From contig CALJNY010000202.1 in the NCBI GenBank assembly GCA_937981515.1, positions 1 through 15,963 on the forward strand: DNA of 15,963 nucleotides, given 5' to 3'. Under the pieces are notes generated by a model. It was not told where the DNA came from. It searched no databases and saw only the letters and a program-made list of their open reading frames with translations. This DNA is from an uncultured Collinsella sp. Lineage in GTDB: Bacteria; Actinomycetota; Coriobacteriia; Coriobacteriales; Coriobacteriaceae. The position numbers and the translations under genes were made by a program. Shown here piece by piece: positions 1 through 7,027 of this stretch (within the stretch, counting starts at the first letter, position 1; every line of letters starts with the position of its first letter).

Positions 1-395
<395 letters not shown>

Positions 396-427
396 TCAAT
401 CCTTTCGCACGCTGTTGTCATAGGCTT

Positions 428-456
428 AGTATCCCTACAAACAACGCGTCGCTCAA
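428..456 (-). promoter_or_regulatory. Putative promoter of the GH1 gene
   Basis: Minus-strand -35 TTGAGC (451-456) and -10 GATACT (428-433) are separated by 17 bases. Each matches four of six consensus positions. The spacing to the ATG at 392 leaves a leader of roughly 30 bases. This is a by-eye assignment. Confidence 0.35.
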
Positions 457-531
457 CGGCAATGACGCAGGCCGACACTTCTTTTCGCGCGCGGGTGCCC
501 GGCAGCCGACCCGTCTGACACTTTTTGATAC

Positions 532-585
532 CCGCCCCCCAACCACCACAAAGGGGACAGGCACCGTTGTGGTGGTTGGGGGCGG
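532..585. repeat. Long G-rich inverted repeat (hairpin)
   Basis: The arm ending CCCAACCACCACAA (536-551 in its perfect part) pairs with TTGTGGTGGTTGGG (567-582), 16 perfect base pairs extended by CCG/CGG across a single-base bulge. The 15-base loop is AGGGGACAGGCACCG. The loop phrase GGGGACAGGCACC resembles other short GGGAC-containing phrases in gaps of this window (6557-6596 and 10439-10470), which suggests a dispersed intergenic repeat rather than a simple terminator. Confidence 0.75.
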
Positions 586-589
586 CTTG

Positions 590-644
590 TCTCGATCTGT
601 AACAGGTAGGCAGCCAAAACCGGGCTTGGTGTTACAGATCGAGA
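590..644. repeat. Hairpin repeat, copy A
   Basis: Perfect 15-bp inverted repeat: TCTCGATCTGTAACA (590-604) and TGTTACAGATCGAGA (630-644) around a 25-base loop. The left arm continues into GGTAG, giving the 13-base phrase CTGTAACAGGTAG, which recurs in copy B 79 bases downstream. Confidence 0.8.
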
Positions 645-667
645 TTTTCGGTCAGCTTCTACAGTTT

Positions 668-724
668 GTCTAAATCTGTAACAGGTAGAGACGATTTAGC
701 CCGCTAGATGTTACAGATTGAGAC
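668..724. repeat. Hairpin repeat, copy B
   Basis: GTCTAAATCTGTAACA (668-683) pairs with TGTTACAGATTGAGAC (709-724) with one mismatch in 16. It shares CTGTAACAGGTAG with copy A, while the loops differ. It ends only eight bases from the stop codon of the cupin-like gene, so on the minus strand it could also act as a transcript-end stabiliser. Confidence 0.75.
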
Positions 725-732
725 AGAAGATG

Positions 733-1377
733 CTAGTCGCAGGCGATGTCGAGGTTCTTTCCGATGAGGCCTACGTAGCCGCCCTCGGCAGCCTTGGGGC
801 TGTCGGCGTGGCAGAGGACCCACTTGTCGGCCTTCCAGTAGCAGTAGCTGTCGCCGGCAGCAGGCATATCGGCCGCGACCTCGGGGCGCGGGCCGTTGGT
901 GCCGGCGGGCAGCGCCACCATCACCTGGAAGCCACCGTCGTCGACCATGCACGGCGTGTAGTGGAGCGTGGTGTTGAAGACTTCGACGACCGTACCCGCC
1001 GGCACGCGGAACGCCTTGACGCACGCGGTGTCGAGCTTGCCGTCCTCGATCTCCCAGCGATGCGCCACGAGCAGGATAAAGTCGCGCGCGCCCAGGTTGA
1101 ACTCGCTCGTGCGGTGGTACTCCAGGCAGTTGAGACGCGTGTTGTGGCCGTTGCACCAGCCCAGCTGGAACGGACGGCCACCAAACATGAGAAAGCCAAG
1201 CTTGTCGGCATCCTTGACGTCCTCGAGCTCCGGCGCACTTGCAACGTACTTGCTGCCCTCGGGAATGGGCGTGGCAGAGAGCGCCTCGAGCACGGGCGAC
1301 GTAAGCTCGGACGGAACGTTATCCCAAACGTTGCCATAGGACTTGAACTCGGGATCGTTGACAGAGTAGATATGCAT
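733..1377 (-). CDS. DUF4867-like cupin-fold protein
   Basis: A 214-residue soluble protein resembling the DUF4867 family, whose members are often found in sugar-catabolism loci and have no established reaction that I know of. The cupin-like core shows GHNTRLNCLEYHRTSEF (about residues 77-93), where His and Glu side chains are placed like cupin metal ligands, followed by beta-rich segments with FRVPAGTVVEVF and LHYTPC. Start: ATG at 1377, with AGGAG five bases upstream; the in-frame GTG at 1383 abuts the ribosome site and is less likely. It stands alone, separated from luxS by the luxS terminator and its own operator-like promoter region. A role as a sugar-acid isomerase or as a sensor would be a guess. 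Confidence 0.8.
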   Translation of the reverse strand: MHIYSVNDPEFKSYGNVWDNVPSELTSPVLEALSATPIPEGSKYVASAPELEDVKDADKLGFLMFGGRPFQLGWCNGHNTRLNCLEYHRTSEFNLGARDFILLVAHRWEIEDGKLDTACVKAFRVPAGTVVEVFNTTLHYTPCMVDDGGFQVMVALPAGTNGPRPEVAADMPAAGDSYCYWKADKWVLCHADSPKAAEGGYVGLIGKNLDIACD

Positions 1378-1386
1378 GTTCACTCC

Positions 1387-1412
1387 TGTTCGTAAATGTG
1401 ACTATACGAACA
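1387..1412 (-). promoter_or_regulatory. Operator-like palindrome at the promoter of the cupin-like gene
   Basis: TGTTCGTA (1387-1394) and TACGAACA (1405-1412) form a perfect 8-bp inverted repeat around a 10-base centre. On the minus strand the right arm runs into TATAGT, a likely -10 box. The site ends ten bases before the start codon. The symmetry and position fit a repressor site; the style resembles GntR/DeoR-type sugar operators, but the regulator is not in the window. Confidence 0.6.
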
Positions 1413-1461
1413 TTCTAGAACAAACATGAGCGATTTTGAACGCTCGTCCCGACCAATCAAC

Positions 1462-1492
1462 AAAAAGGCGCCCCCGCATAAGCGAAGACGCC
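1462..1492 (-). terminator. luxS: Intrinsic terminator of luxS
   Basis: On the minus strand GGCGTCTTCGC and GCGGGGGCGCC form an 11-pair stem (three or so G-T pairs) with a TTAT loop, followed directly by TTTTTG. It begins 30 bases after the luxS stop codon. Confidence 0.85.
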
Positions 1493-1521
1493 CAATGCGC
1501 GCGTTTTGGGCGATAAAGCTC

Positions 1522-2010
1522 TTACGCCTGCTGATAGTGCAGGTGCTTCTCGTCGATATCAGCCAGGTCGCGGTCGAGGTAACGGCGCGCGAGCCAGTTA
1601 GCCATGGGAAGGTTCTGGTCCAGGTAGTTGCCGCACTCCGCGGGAGCGGCACCGGGGACATCGCCCTCAAAGTCGGCGACAAACTCGAACAGCTCACGTA
1701 CGAGTGGCAGGATCTCCTCGCTCGTCACCTCGCCAAATACGACGAGGTAAAAGCCCGTGCGGCAGCCCATGGGGCCAAAGTAGACAATGCGGCTCGACCA
1801 CTCGGCATGATTGCGAAGGAACGTCGCGCCCAGGTGCTCAATGGTGTGACACTCGGCGGTGTTCATGACCGGCTCCTTGTTGGGCGTGGTCAGGCGCAGG
1901 TCAAACGTGGTGACGGCGGCGCCGGTCGCCGGATCGCGGTCGATACGGCTCACATACACGCCGGGCTCAAGCAACAGATGGTCAACGGAAAAACTCGCGA
2001 TGCGCTCCAT
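1522..2010 (-). CDS. luxS: S-ribosylhomocysteine lyase LuxS
   Basis: LuxS splits S-ribosylhomocysteine into homocysteine and DPD, the precursor of autoinducer-2, in the cytoplasm as part of the activated methyl cycle. The 162-residue protein has the usual family length and all hallmarks: metal-binding HTIEH (His55, Glu58, His59), the catalytic cysteine in GPMGCRTG (Cys83) and the third metal ligand in APAECGNY (Cys126). Start ATG at 2010 has AGAGG seven bases upstream. It is monocistronic by its flanks: own promoter at 2075-2104 and own terminator at 1462-1492. The enzyme that supplies its substrate (Pfs/MTAN) is not in the window; the neighbouring nucleoside hydrolase is a different family. 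Confidence 0.98.
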   Translation of the reverse strand: MERIASFSVDHLLLEPGVYVSRIDRDPATGAAVTTFDLRLTTPNKEPVMNTAECHTIEHLGATFLRNHAEWSSRIVYFGPMGCRTGFYLVVFGEVTSEEILPLVRELFEFVADFEGDVPGAAPAECGNYLDQNLPMANWLARRYLDRDLADIDEKHLHYQQA

Positions 2011-2033
2011 GGCAGATCCTCTCGATAGTCAAA

Positions 2034-2104
2034 TTGGGACGGGACTCTTTTAGCTGGTTCGAATGGTCGCACCAATCATACCAGTCAAAAAAGCCCCGTC
2101 CCAA
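2034..2104. repeat. Inverted repeat spanning the luxS promoter/leader
   Basis: TTGGGACGGG (2034-2043) is perfectly complementary to CCCGTCCCAA (2095-2104), and the pairing continues with one mismatch. Nested inside are CTGGT/ACCAG and TGGT/ACCA arms. The element contains the probable luxS -10 and -35 boxes and the end of the preceding operon. Confidence 0.65.
2075..2104 (-). promoter_or_regulatory. luxS: Putative luxS promoter
   Basis: Minus-strand extended -10 TGG-TATGAT (hexamer at 2075-2080) with -35 TTGGGA (2099-2104) at 18-base spacing. The leader to the ATG at 2010 would be about 60 bases. Confidence 0.5.
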
Positions 2105-2112
2105 AAAGACAG
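2087..2112 (-). terminator. Probable terminator of the ribokinase / nucleoside hydrolase operon
   Basis: Just after the nucleoside hydrolase stop, minus-strand AGCTGTC can pair with GACGGGGCT (small bulge) around a T-rich loop, followed by six Ts. The stem is imperfect and overlaps the putative luxS promoter, so some read-through into luxS is possible. Confidence 0.5.
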
Positions 2113-2113
2113 C

Positions 2114-3088
2114 TTAGCCCAGGACACGGGCCATACGCGTCTTGAACTCGGACAGGAAGCGCGGGGCGTCGACGGTCAGCGCCACGAGTGCGCCCTTGTC
2201 GGGGTCGGCCACACGACGCTCATCGCAGATGGTGCGGCCGCGATACTCGCCCAGCAGATCAACACGCAGATTGCAGCCGAGCGCACCCACGAGCGTGGGG
2301 TCGATCGCCACGGCAACGGCCAGCGGATCGTGCAGCGCACAACCACCCAGGTAGGGGGCGTTCATCTCGTACGAGCCAATGTAGTGCTCGACCATGCTCG
2401 CAAACGCACAGCCCGCCATGGTGCCCGAACCCGTCCAGCCGGCAATGTCGCGACGCGTGAGCACCACGCGATGCGTCACGTCCAAGCCCACCATGGTGAG
2501 CTTGCGGCCCGAACGCAGCACGGCATCGGCCGCCTCGGGATCGCTTGCCATGTTGGCCTCGGCACCCGCACTCACGTTACCGGGCACGGTCAGGGCGCCG
2601 CCCATCACCACCACGCGACCGATAGACATCATCGCCGCCGCATCGCGCTCCAAGGCAAGTGCTAGGTTGGAGAGCGGACCGGTCGCCACGTAGATTAGAT
2701 CGGGACCATAGGTGCGCGCGGCATCAATCAGATAATCGACCGCCGCGTTACCGTCGGCCGACGTCGCCCCCACCGGCTCGTACGGCGACGCGGGCACGCT
2801 CGCCCCGCCAATGCCGTTCTTGCCGTGGATGAGCGTGGTGGACGCCGGCGGTGTATAGGGCTCAGTCGCCTTAATGGGACGATCGGCGCCCAGGTACACC
2901 GGAACCTCGGGGCGACCCAGCAGATCGAGCACCGCCAGGCAGTTGTGCGCCGATTGCTCGACGCGCACGTTGCCAAAGCACGTGGTGATGCCCACCAGCT
3001 CCACCTCGGGGCTCGCGATGGCATAGGCAAGCGCCATCGCATCGTCCACACCCATATCCAGATCAAGGATCAGCTTCTTGGTTGCCAT
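2114..3088 (-). CDS. Nucleoside hydrolase (IunH/RihA-C family)
   Basis: Hydrolyses the N-glycosidic bond of ribonucleosides, giving base and ribose, in the cytoplasm. The 324-residue length is standard. The calcium-binding motif is present as LDLDMGVDDAMAL (Asp9, Asp11, Asp15, Asp16), with Met where most members have Pro. Other family motifs are TCFGN (Asn40), HGKNGIGG (88-95), ATGPLSNLA (135-143), EANMASDPEAA (178-188) and the C-terminal metal/catalytic pair in ALHDPLAV (His253, Asp254). Start ATG at 3088, with GGAG eight bases upstream inside the end of the ribokinase gene. Only four bases separate it from the ribokinase stop, so the two are co-translated; the released ribose is the natural substrate of the upstream kinase. 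Preference for purine or pyrimidine nucleosides cannot be read from the sequence. Confidence 0.93.
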   Translation of the reverse strand: MATKKLILDLDMGVDDAMALAYAIASPEVELVGITTCFGNVRVEQSAHNCLAVLDLLGRPEVPVYLGADRPIKATEPYTPPASTTLIHGKNGIGGASVPASPYEPVGATSADGNAAVDYLIDAARTYGPDLIYVATGPLSNLALALERDAAAMMSIGRVVVMGGALTVPGNVSAGAEANMASDPEAADAVLRSGRKLTMVGLDVTHRVVLTRRDIAGWTGSGTMAGCAFASMVEHYIGSYEMNAPYLGGCALHDPLAVAVAIDPTLVGALGCNLRVDLLGEYRGRTICDERRVADPDKGALVALTVDAPRFLSEFKTRMARVLG

Positions 3089-3092
3089 TGTT

Positions 3093-4088
3093 CTACTCCG
3101 CTTCTCCGTCTTGTACTAAATCGTCTAAATCAAACACGCGCTCAACTTCGGCTCGCGTGGGAATCGACTGCTGAGCGCCCAGGCGCGACACCGTCACTGC
3201 CGAGGCGCGAGCACCCGTGGCCATGCACTCAAAGAGCGGCAAGCCCTCTAGGCGAGCTGCTGCCAACGCACCGATAAACGTATCGCCCGCGGCCGTGGTA
3301 TCGACTACCGTGCTCGAAAGCGCCGGCATGCGCAGCAGCTCACCACCATCGCCGAGCGTAACCGAGCCGGCGCCGCCCAACGTGATGACCGCAGCTCCGG
3401 CACCCTTGGCGAGCAGGGCATTGAGCGCCGCGATGCAGCTCGCATCATCCGCGGGCAAGATGCCCGTCAGCACCTGGCATTCGGTCTCGTTGGGACAGAC
3501 CAGGTCGACCGCAGGCCAGGCCTCCGCAGGCAACTCACAGGCAGGCGCTGGATTAAAAACCGCATAGAACCCCAGCTCGTGAGCGCAAACAAGTGCCTCG
3601 GCCGTCGCTGCAAGGTCACATTCGCCCTGGGCGATAAAGACGCTTCCGGCAGCCGGGGCAATATCGCTGGCGTCGCCGTCGAGCTCATCGGCCACCAGAC
3701 AACGCAGGGCGCAGGCCACATCCTCGCCCGCAAGCGCGTGGTTGGCGCCCGGCGACAGCACGATGCGGTTGTCGCTCTCGCAGCGAATGATAGTCGCGGT
3801 ACCGGTCTCCACGTCATCGCGACGCGCCACAAACTCAACGCCCACGCCGGCATCCTGAAGCCCCGCCACGAACGCATCGCCAAACGCATCGCACCCGACC
3901 GCGCCAATCATGCACGTGCGCGCACCCATGCGCGCGGCGGCGACGGCCTGGTTAGCGCCCTTGCCACCGGCGTTGGTGATAAAACCACTGCCACCGACGG
4001 TCTCGCCCGCGCGCGGCATGCGCTCGCACGCCACCGAAAGGTCCATGTTCATGCTGCCGAACACCGCAACGATGCCGCGATCTGCCAT
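3093..4088 (-). CDS. rbsK: Ribokinase (PfkB family)
   Basis: Phosphorylates ribose to ribose-5-phosphate with ATP. The 331-residue protein has the PfkB N-terminal motif around GGKGANQA (41-48), the sugar-binding NMD near residue 14, NETE (200-203) and the C-terminal signature DTTAAGDTFIGAL with the anion hole and catalytic base Asp269. Start is the ATG at 4088 with a near-perfect AGGAGG five bases upstream; an in-frame upstream ATG at 4121 lacks a comparable site and would add 11 unconserved residues. It is first in an operon with nucleoside hydrolase. Transcription probably starts at the promoter at 4152-4180, under the palindrome at 4164-4181. Related deoxyribokinases cannot be excluded. 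Confidence 0.92.
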   Translation of the reverse strand: MADRGIVAVFGSMNMDLSVACERMPRAGETVGGSGFITNAGGKGANQAVAAARMGARTCMIGAVGCDAFGDAFVAGLQDAGVGVEFVARRDDVETGTATIIRCESDNRIVLSPGANHALAGEDVACALRCLVADELDGDASDIAPAAGSVFIAQGECDLAATAEALVCAHELGFYAVFNPAPACELPAEAWPAVDLVCPNETECQVLTGILPADDASCIAALNALLAKGAGAAVITLGGAGSVTLGDGGELLRMPALSSTVVDTTAAGDTFIGALAAARLEGLPLFECMATGARASAVTVSRLGAQQSIPTRAEVERVFDLDDLVQDGEAE

Positions 4089-4151
4089 GGAAACCTCCTC
4101 ATCTGCGGGCCTTATGCCCACCGTCGGCCGTCAATCGTGCCCTCTCGCACC

Positions 4152-4180
4152 TCTATAACTTTAGTTCACTTTGATGTGAA
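4152..4180 (-). promoter_or_regulatory. Promoter of the ribokinase operon
   Basis: Minus-strand -35 TTCACA (4175-4180, five of six) and -10 TATAGA (4152-4157, four of six) with ideal 17-base spacing. The leader to the ribokinase ATG is about 60 bases. Confidence 0.6.
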
Positions 4181-4181
4181 C
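4164..4181. promoter_or_regulatory. Palindromic operator overlapping the -35 box
   Basis: GTTCAC (4164-4169) and GTGAAC (4176-4181) are perfect inverted arms around TTTGAT. The right arm is the -35 box of the ribokinase promoter, so a bound protein would block RNA polymerase. The regulator gene is not in the window. Confidence 0.6.
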
Positions 4182-4274
4182 GCACGCTTGAGCTTGCGCC
4201 AGCAGCAAGCATTCACAGGAGCAGGCAGCTACAATGAATATGTGCTGATTATTCTCGTCATTGGATGATGTTTT

Positions 4275-6491
4275 ATGGAACAATTCCCACAATCGAGCCT
4301 ACGCGGCCCGCGCCGCGCGCCCGATAACCAGGCGCCGCACGAACGCCCGCGCGCCGACCGCCGCACCGGCGAGCCACGACGCGGCCCGGTCCCGCATCGA
4401 ACGCCCACCAACAAGGACGCCCGCACCAACAGCGCCGCAAAAGAACAGGCACCCGCTCGCCCCAAGTCCCGCTACATTCCTGCGCTCGACGGTCTGCGTA
4501 CGCTCGCCGTCGTCGCGGTGGTGCTCTATCACCTCAACCTCACGTGGGCTCAGGGCGGCCTGCTCGGCGTCACGATCTTCTTTGTGCTTTCGGGCTATCT
4601 GATCACGCGCCTGCTGCTCAACGAAGTCGCTAAGACCGGCCGCATCGATCTTAAGAGCTTCTGGATTCGCCGCATCCGTCGCCTGGTCCCCGCCGTGGTA
4701 ACGGTAGTGTTCGTGACCTGCGCGCTGTGCACCATCTTTAACCACGTGATGCTCACCAAGATGCGCCCCGACATCCTGCCGTCGCTGCTGTTCTTCAACA
4801 ACTGGTGGCAGATTGCCCAAAACGTCTCGTACTTCAATGCTCTGGGCGACCCCTCGCCGCTCACGCACTTTTGGTCACTTGCCATCGAGGAACAGTTCTA
4901 CCTGATTTGGCCGCCACTGCTGTTTGCCATGGTATCCATGCATGTGAGCAAGCCCAACACGCGCCGCGTGGTTCTGGGCCTTGCCGCGGTATCTGCCCTC
5001 GCCATGATGGTGCTTTACAACCCTGCCGCCGACCCCAGCCGCGTGTACTACGGCACCGACACCCGCGTGTTCTCGCTGCTACTGGGTGCCTGGATGGCCT
5101 TTATCCCCGATCGCGACCTGGCGCCGGTGCGTCTCGCTCATCGTTTGGGGCTCAATCGCCTGGCTGGCGCCGCCAAGCACGGCAAGAACGCCGTGGGCAA
5201 ACCTGGCGAGAAGGCCGACGAATCAGCCGAGACTGCCCCGGCACAGCCGAGCGCCCTCGTGCGCTTTTGGTCCTCGCCCGCATCCATCGATGTGTTGGGC
5301 GTCGTGGGCCTGGTTGGCCTTGCCGCCATGGTCGCGCTCACCAACGGCTACACCGCGTTCCAGTATCGCGGCGGCACGCTGTTATGCTCCATCCTCACGC
5401 TCATGGTCATCGCGGCCTGTGTGCAGCCCCAGGGAATGGTTGCCCGCGCGCTGTCCGCCGAGCCGCTCGTGTGGGTTGGCAAGCGCTCGTACAGCATCTA
5501 CCTGTGGCACTATCCGCTGCTGCTGCTCATGAACCCGGTCGCCAACATCAACGATACGCCCTGGTGGCAGTACATTTTGCAGGTGCTGCTGGTGGTCGCC
5601 GTAGCCGAGTGCTCCTATCGCTTTATCGAAACGCCGTTTAGGAAGGGCGCCTTCGGCCGCACCGTCGCCGAATTCCGCGATGGCACCACCACGCCCGCCA
5701 ACTGGGTGCGCGCGCACGTCCCTGTCTGCGCAGCCTGCGCCGTCGTGTTAGTCGTTGCGCTGGGCGGCCTGATCTTTGTGCCCGAGACGTCTGCGCTGAG
5801 CGGCGAGGGCGCCGAAGTTCTGAACAAGGAAGCCAAAAACACCGCGCCCACCGACCAGCAGGCGGCCGACGACACCGACAGGGACAACGACGGCTTCCCC
5901 GATGGCTCCTACGACCTGTTGATGATCGGTGACTCCGTGTCGCTGCGCGCCGTTGATTCCTTTGACGGCGTGTTCCCGCACAGCCATATCGATGCCGAAA
6001 AGGGCCGCCAGTTTGATGCGGGCCGCGCGACATTTGAGGGCTATATCCAGCAGAACCTTGCCGGCAAGATCGTGGTCTTTGCCCTGGGCACCAACGGTTT
6101 GGTAACGGACGCCCAGGTCGACGCAATCATGGCCGACGCCGGCGAGCAGCGTATTGTCGTGTTTGTAAACACGCGCAGCCCGCAGCCGTGGGTCGGGTCC
6201 ACGAACCAGGCCATCGCCAACGCCGCAACGCGCTACAAGAATGTACGCGTTATCGACTGGTACGGGTACAGCGCCAACCGCAACGACCTGTTTGACGGCG
6301 ACGGCACGCACCTGTCGGCCACCGGCGTGGCCGAGTACCTCAATCTCATCCACGATGCGGTCAAGAAGGACCTGCCCGTGCACCCCGAGGACCACGTCAA
6401 CGATCCGCAGCCGGCAGCCGTCAAGTCCGCCGCCGATGCGCTCGTCAGTGCCCTCGCCTACAAGCCACACAAGCTGGGCACCGACAAGTAA
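4275..6491 (+). CDS. Two-domain membrane acyltransferase (acyltransferase-3 + SGNH), OatA-like
   Basis: Likely O-acetylates peptidoglycan or another surface glycan: the membrane domain passes an acetyl group outward and the SGNH domain attaches it. The 738-residue protein has a basic, Pro/Arg-rich cytoplasmic extension (1-66), an acyltransferase-3 domain (67 to about 500) starting PALDGLRTLAVVAVVLYH with catalytic-type His86, RRIRRLVPA (132-140) and HFWSLAIEEQFYLIWP (198-213), and about ten or eleven hydrophobic helices. A charged loop (300-325) interrupts it. After the last helix (481-501) comes a linker with DTDRDNDGFPDG (533-544), then an SGNH domain: GDS (552-554, Ser554), GTN (605-607, Asn607) and DGTH (676-679, Asp676/His679). 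Start ATG 4275 has only a weak GGA ribosome site. It is the only plus-strand gene, followed by a strong hairpin. Confidence 0.9.
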   Translation: MEQFPQSSLRGPRRAPDNQAPHERPRADRRTGEPRRGPVPHRTPTNKDARTNSAAKEQAPARPKSRYIPALDGLRTLAVVAVVLYHLNLTWAQGGLLGVTIFFVLSGYLITRLLLNEVAKTGRIDLKSFWIRRIRRLVPAVVTVVFVTCALCTIFNHVMLTKMRPDILPSLLFFNNWWQIAQNVSYFNALGDPSPLTHFWSLAIEEQFYLIWPPLLFAMVSMHVSKPNTRRVVLGLAAVSALAMMVLYNPAADPSRVYYGTDTRVFSLLLGAWMAFIPDRDLAPVRLAHRLGLNRLAGAAKHGKNAVGKPGEKADESAETAPAQPSALVRFWSSPASIDVLGVVGLVGLAAMVALTNGYTAFQYRGGTLLCSILTLMVIAACVQPQGMVARALSAEPLVWVGKRSYSIYLWHYPLLLLMNPVANINDTPWWQYILQVLLVVAVAECSYRFIETPFRKGAFGRTVAEFRDGTTTPANWVRAHVPVCAACAVVLVVALGGLIFVPETSALSGEGAEVLNKEAKNTAPTDQQAADDTDRDNDGFPDGSYDLLMIGDSVSLRAVDSFDGVFPHSHIDAEKGRQFDAGRATFEGYIQQNLAGKIVVFALGTNGLVTDAQVDAIMADAGEQRIVVFVNTRSPQPWVGSTNQAIANAATRYKNVRVIDWYGYSANRNDLFDGDGTHLSATGVAEYLNLIHDAVKKDLPVHPEDHVNDPQPAAVKSAADALVSALAYKPHKLGTDK

Positions 6492-6514
6492 CGCACAGCC
6501 AAATCTGCTTACAT

Positions 6515-6552
6515 CCGCAGGGGGCGTCGGCCACGGCCGACGCCCCCTGCGG
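6515..6552 (+). terminator. Strong hairpin after the acyltransferase gene
   Basis: Perfect 18-bp inverted repeat, arms 6515-6532 and 6535-6552 (outer part CCGCAGGGGGCG / CGCCCCCTGCGG) with a two-base centre, 23 bases after the stop codon. There is no immediate T-run; CCTTTT comes 15 bases later. It is a likely transcript end, or a mobile repeat used as one. Confidence 0.65.
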
Positions 6553-6556
6553 CAGT

Positions 6557-6596
6557 TAGGGACACTCCTTTTGCACCGGCACCTAGGGATACTCCT
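6557..6596. repeat. Short direct repeat TAGGGAYACTCCT
   Basis: TAGGGACACTCCT (6557-6569) and TAGGGATACTCCT (6584-6596) differ by one base and are 27 bases apart. The phrase is similar in style to the GGGGAC-containing hairpin loops at 552-566 and 10441-10450. Confidence 0.6.
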
Positions 6597-6715
6597 GGCG
6601 CAGCCAATGAAGACCCCTACGGATGAATTCCAAGCCGCTCCAGACATCGTTTCCGCGCCTCGCGCCTGCCCCAAACAATCAAAACAAGCCCTTTTCGCCG
6701 CAACCTCAAAGGTCC

Positions 6716-6945
6716 GTGGGCAAAAAAGGGCAAATATGAGTACTGTTACCATTTTAGTAGCAGACAAAATCCCCCAAAATGACGTCCGGGCGAGCCCTAC
6801 AGCCCCTTAAAGCAGCCAACCTGACTGGTTTAAGGCGTATTGGAGCCAATTTTAATGGACATACTATAGATTATGTTCATTATCTTCTTCGATGTAAATG
6901 CTATTCACTTAGCAACAGTACTCATATTTGGCATTTTTTGCCCAC
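6716..6945. repeat. MITE-like element with 32-bp inverted repeats
   Basis: The arms 6716-6747 and 6914-6945 are inverted copies matching at 30 of 32 positions; both carry GTGGGCA at the outer end and AGTACTGTT (or its complement) at the inner end. About 166 bases lie between them, with no open frame of note. Matching stops abruptly outside the arms. No clear target-site duplication flanks the arms. Confidence 0.6.
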
Positions 6946-6974
6946 TGCCATATAACTAACACCCTATAGCAGAC

Positions 6975-7009
6975 AAAAAACAGGCCGCAGCCCATCGCTG
7001 CGGCCTGTT
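6975..7009 (-). terminator. Intrinsic terminator of the MgtE-like / NRAMP operon
   Basis: AACAGGCCGCAGC (6979-6991) and GCTGCGGCCTGTT (6997-7009) form a perfect 13-bp stem with a five-base loop; on the minus strand it is followed by a run of Ts. It lies about 20 bases after the NRAMP stop codon. Confidence 0.92.
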
Positions 7010-7027
7010 CGGAGGCAAAAGTGGGCG

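Larger units (their letters stand above)
6492..7027. other. Long non-coding stretch between convergent genes
   Basis: No credible gene: the one plus-strand frame here (ATG at 6607, 67 codons) has no ribosome site and a composition unlike the neighbours. The stretch contains an 18-bp hairpin (6515-6552), a 13-base direct repeat (6557-6596), a 32-bp inverted repeat pair (6716-6747 and 6914-6945), a 12-base direct repeat TAGCAGACAAAA (6758-6769 and 6967-6978) and the terminator of the metal-transport operon (6975-7009). The part from about 6830 to 6960 is clearly richer in A and T than the surrounding genes. Confidence 0.75.

Noticed and set aside
4201..4274. Plus-strand promoter for the acyltransferase gene
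   Set aside because: TACAAT at 4230-4235 is a fair -10 box, but no acceptable -35 at proper spacing was found.
6607..6810. Possible 67-codon plus-strand gene in the gap after the acyltransferase
   Set aside because: No ribosome site, no recognisable motif, crosses the arm of an inverted repeat and is the tail of a longer chance frame.
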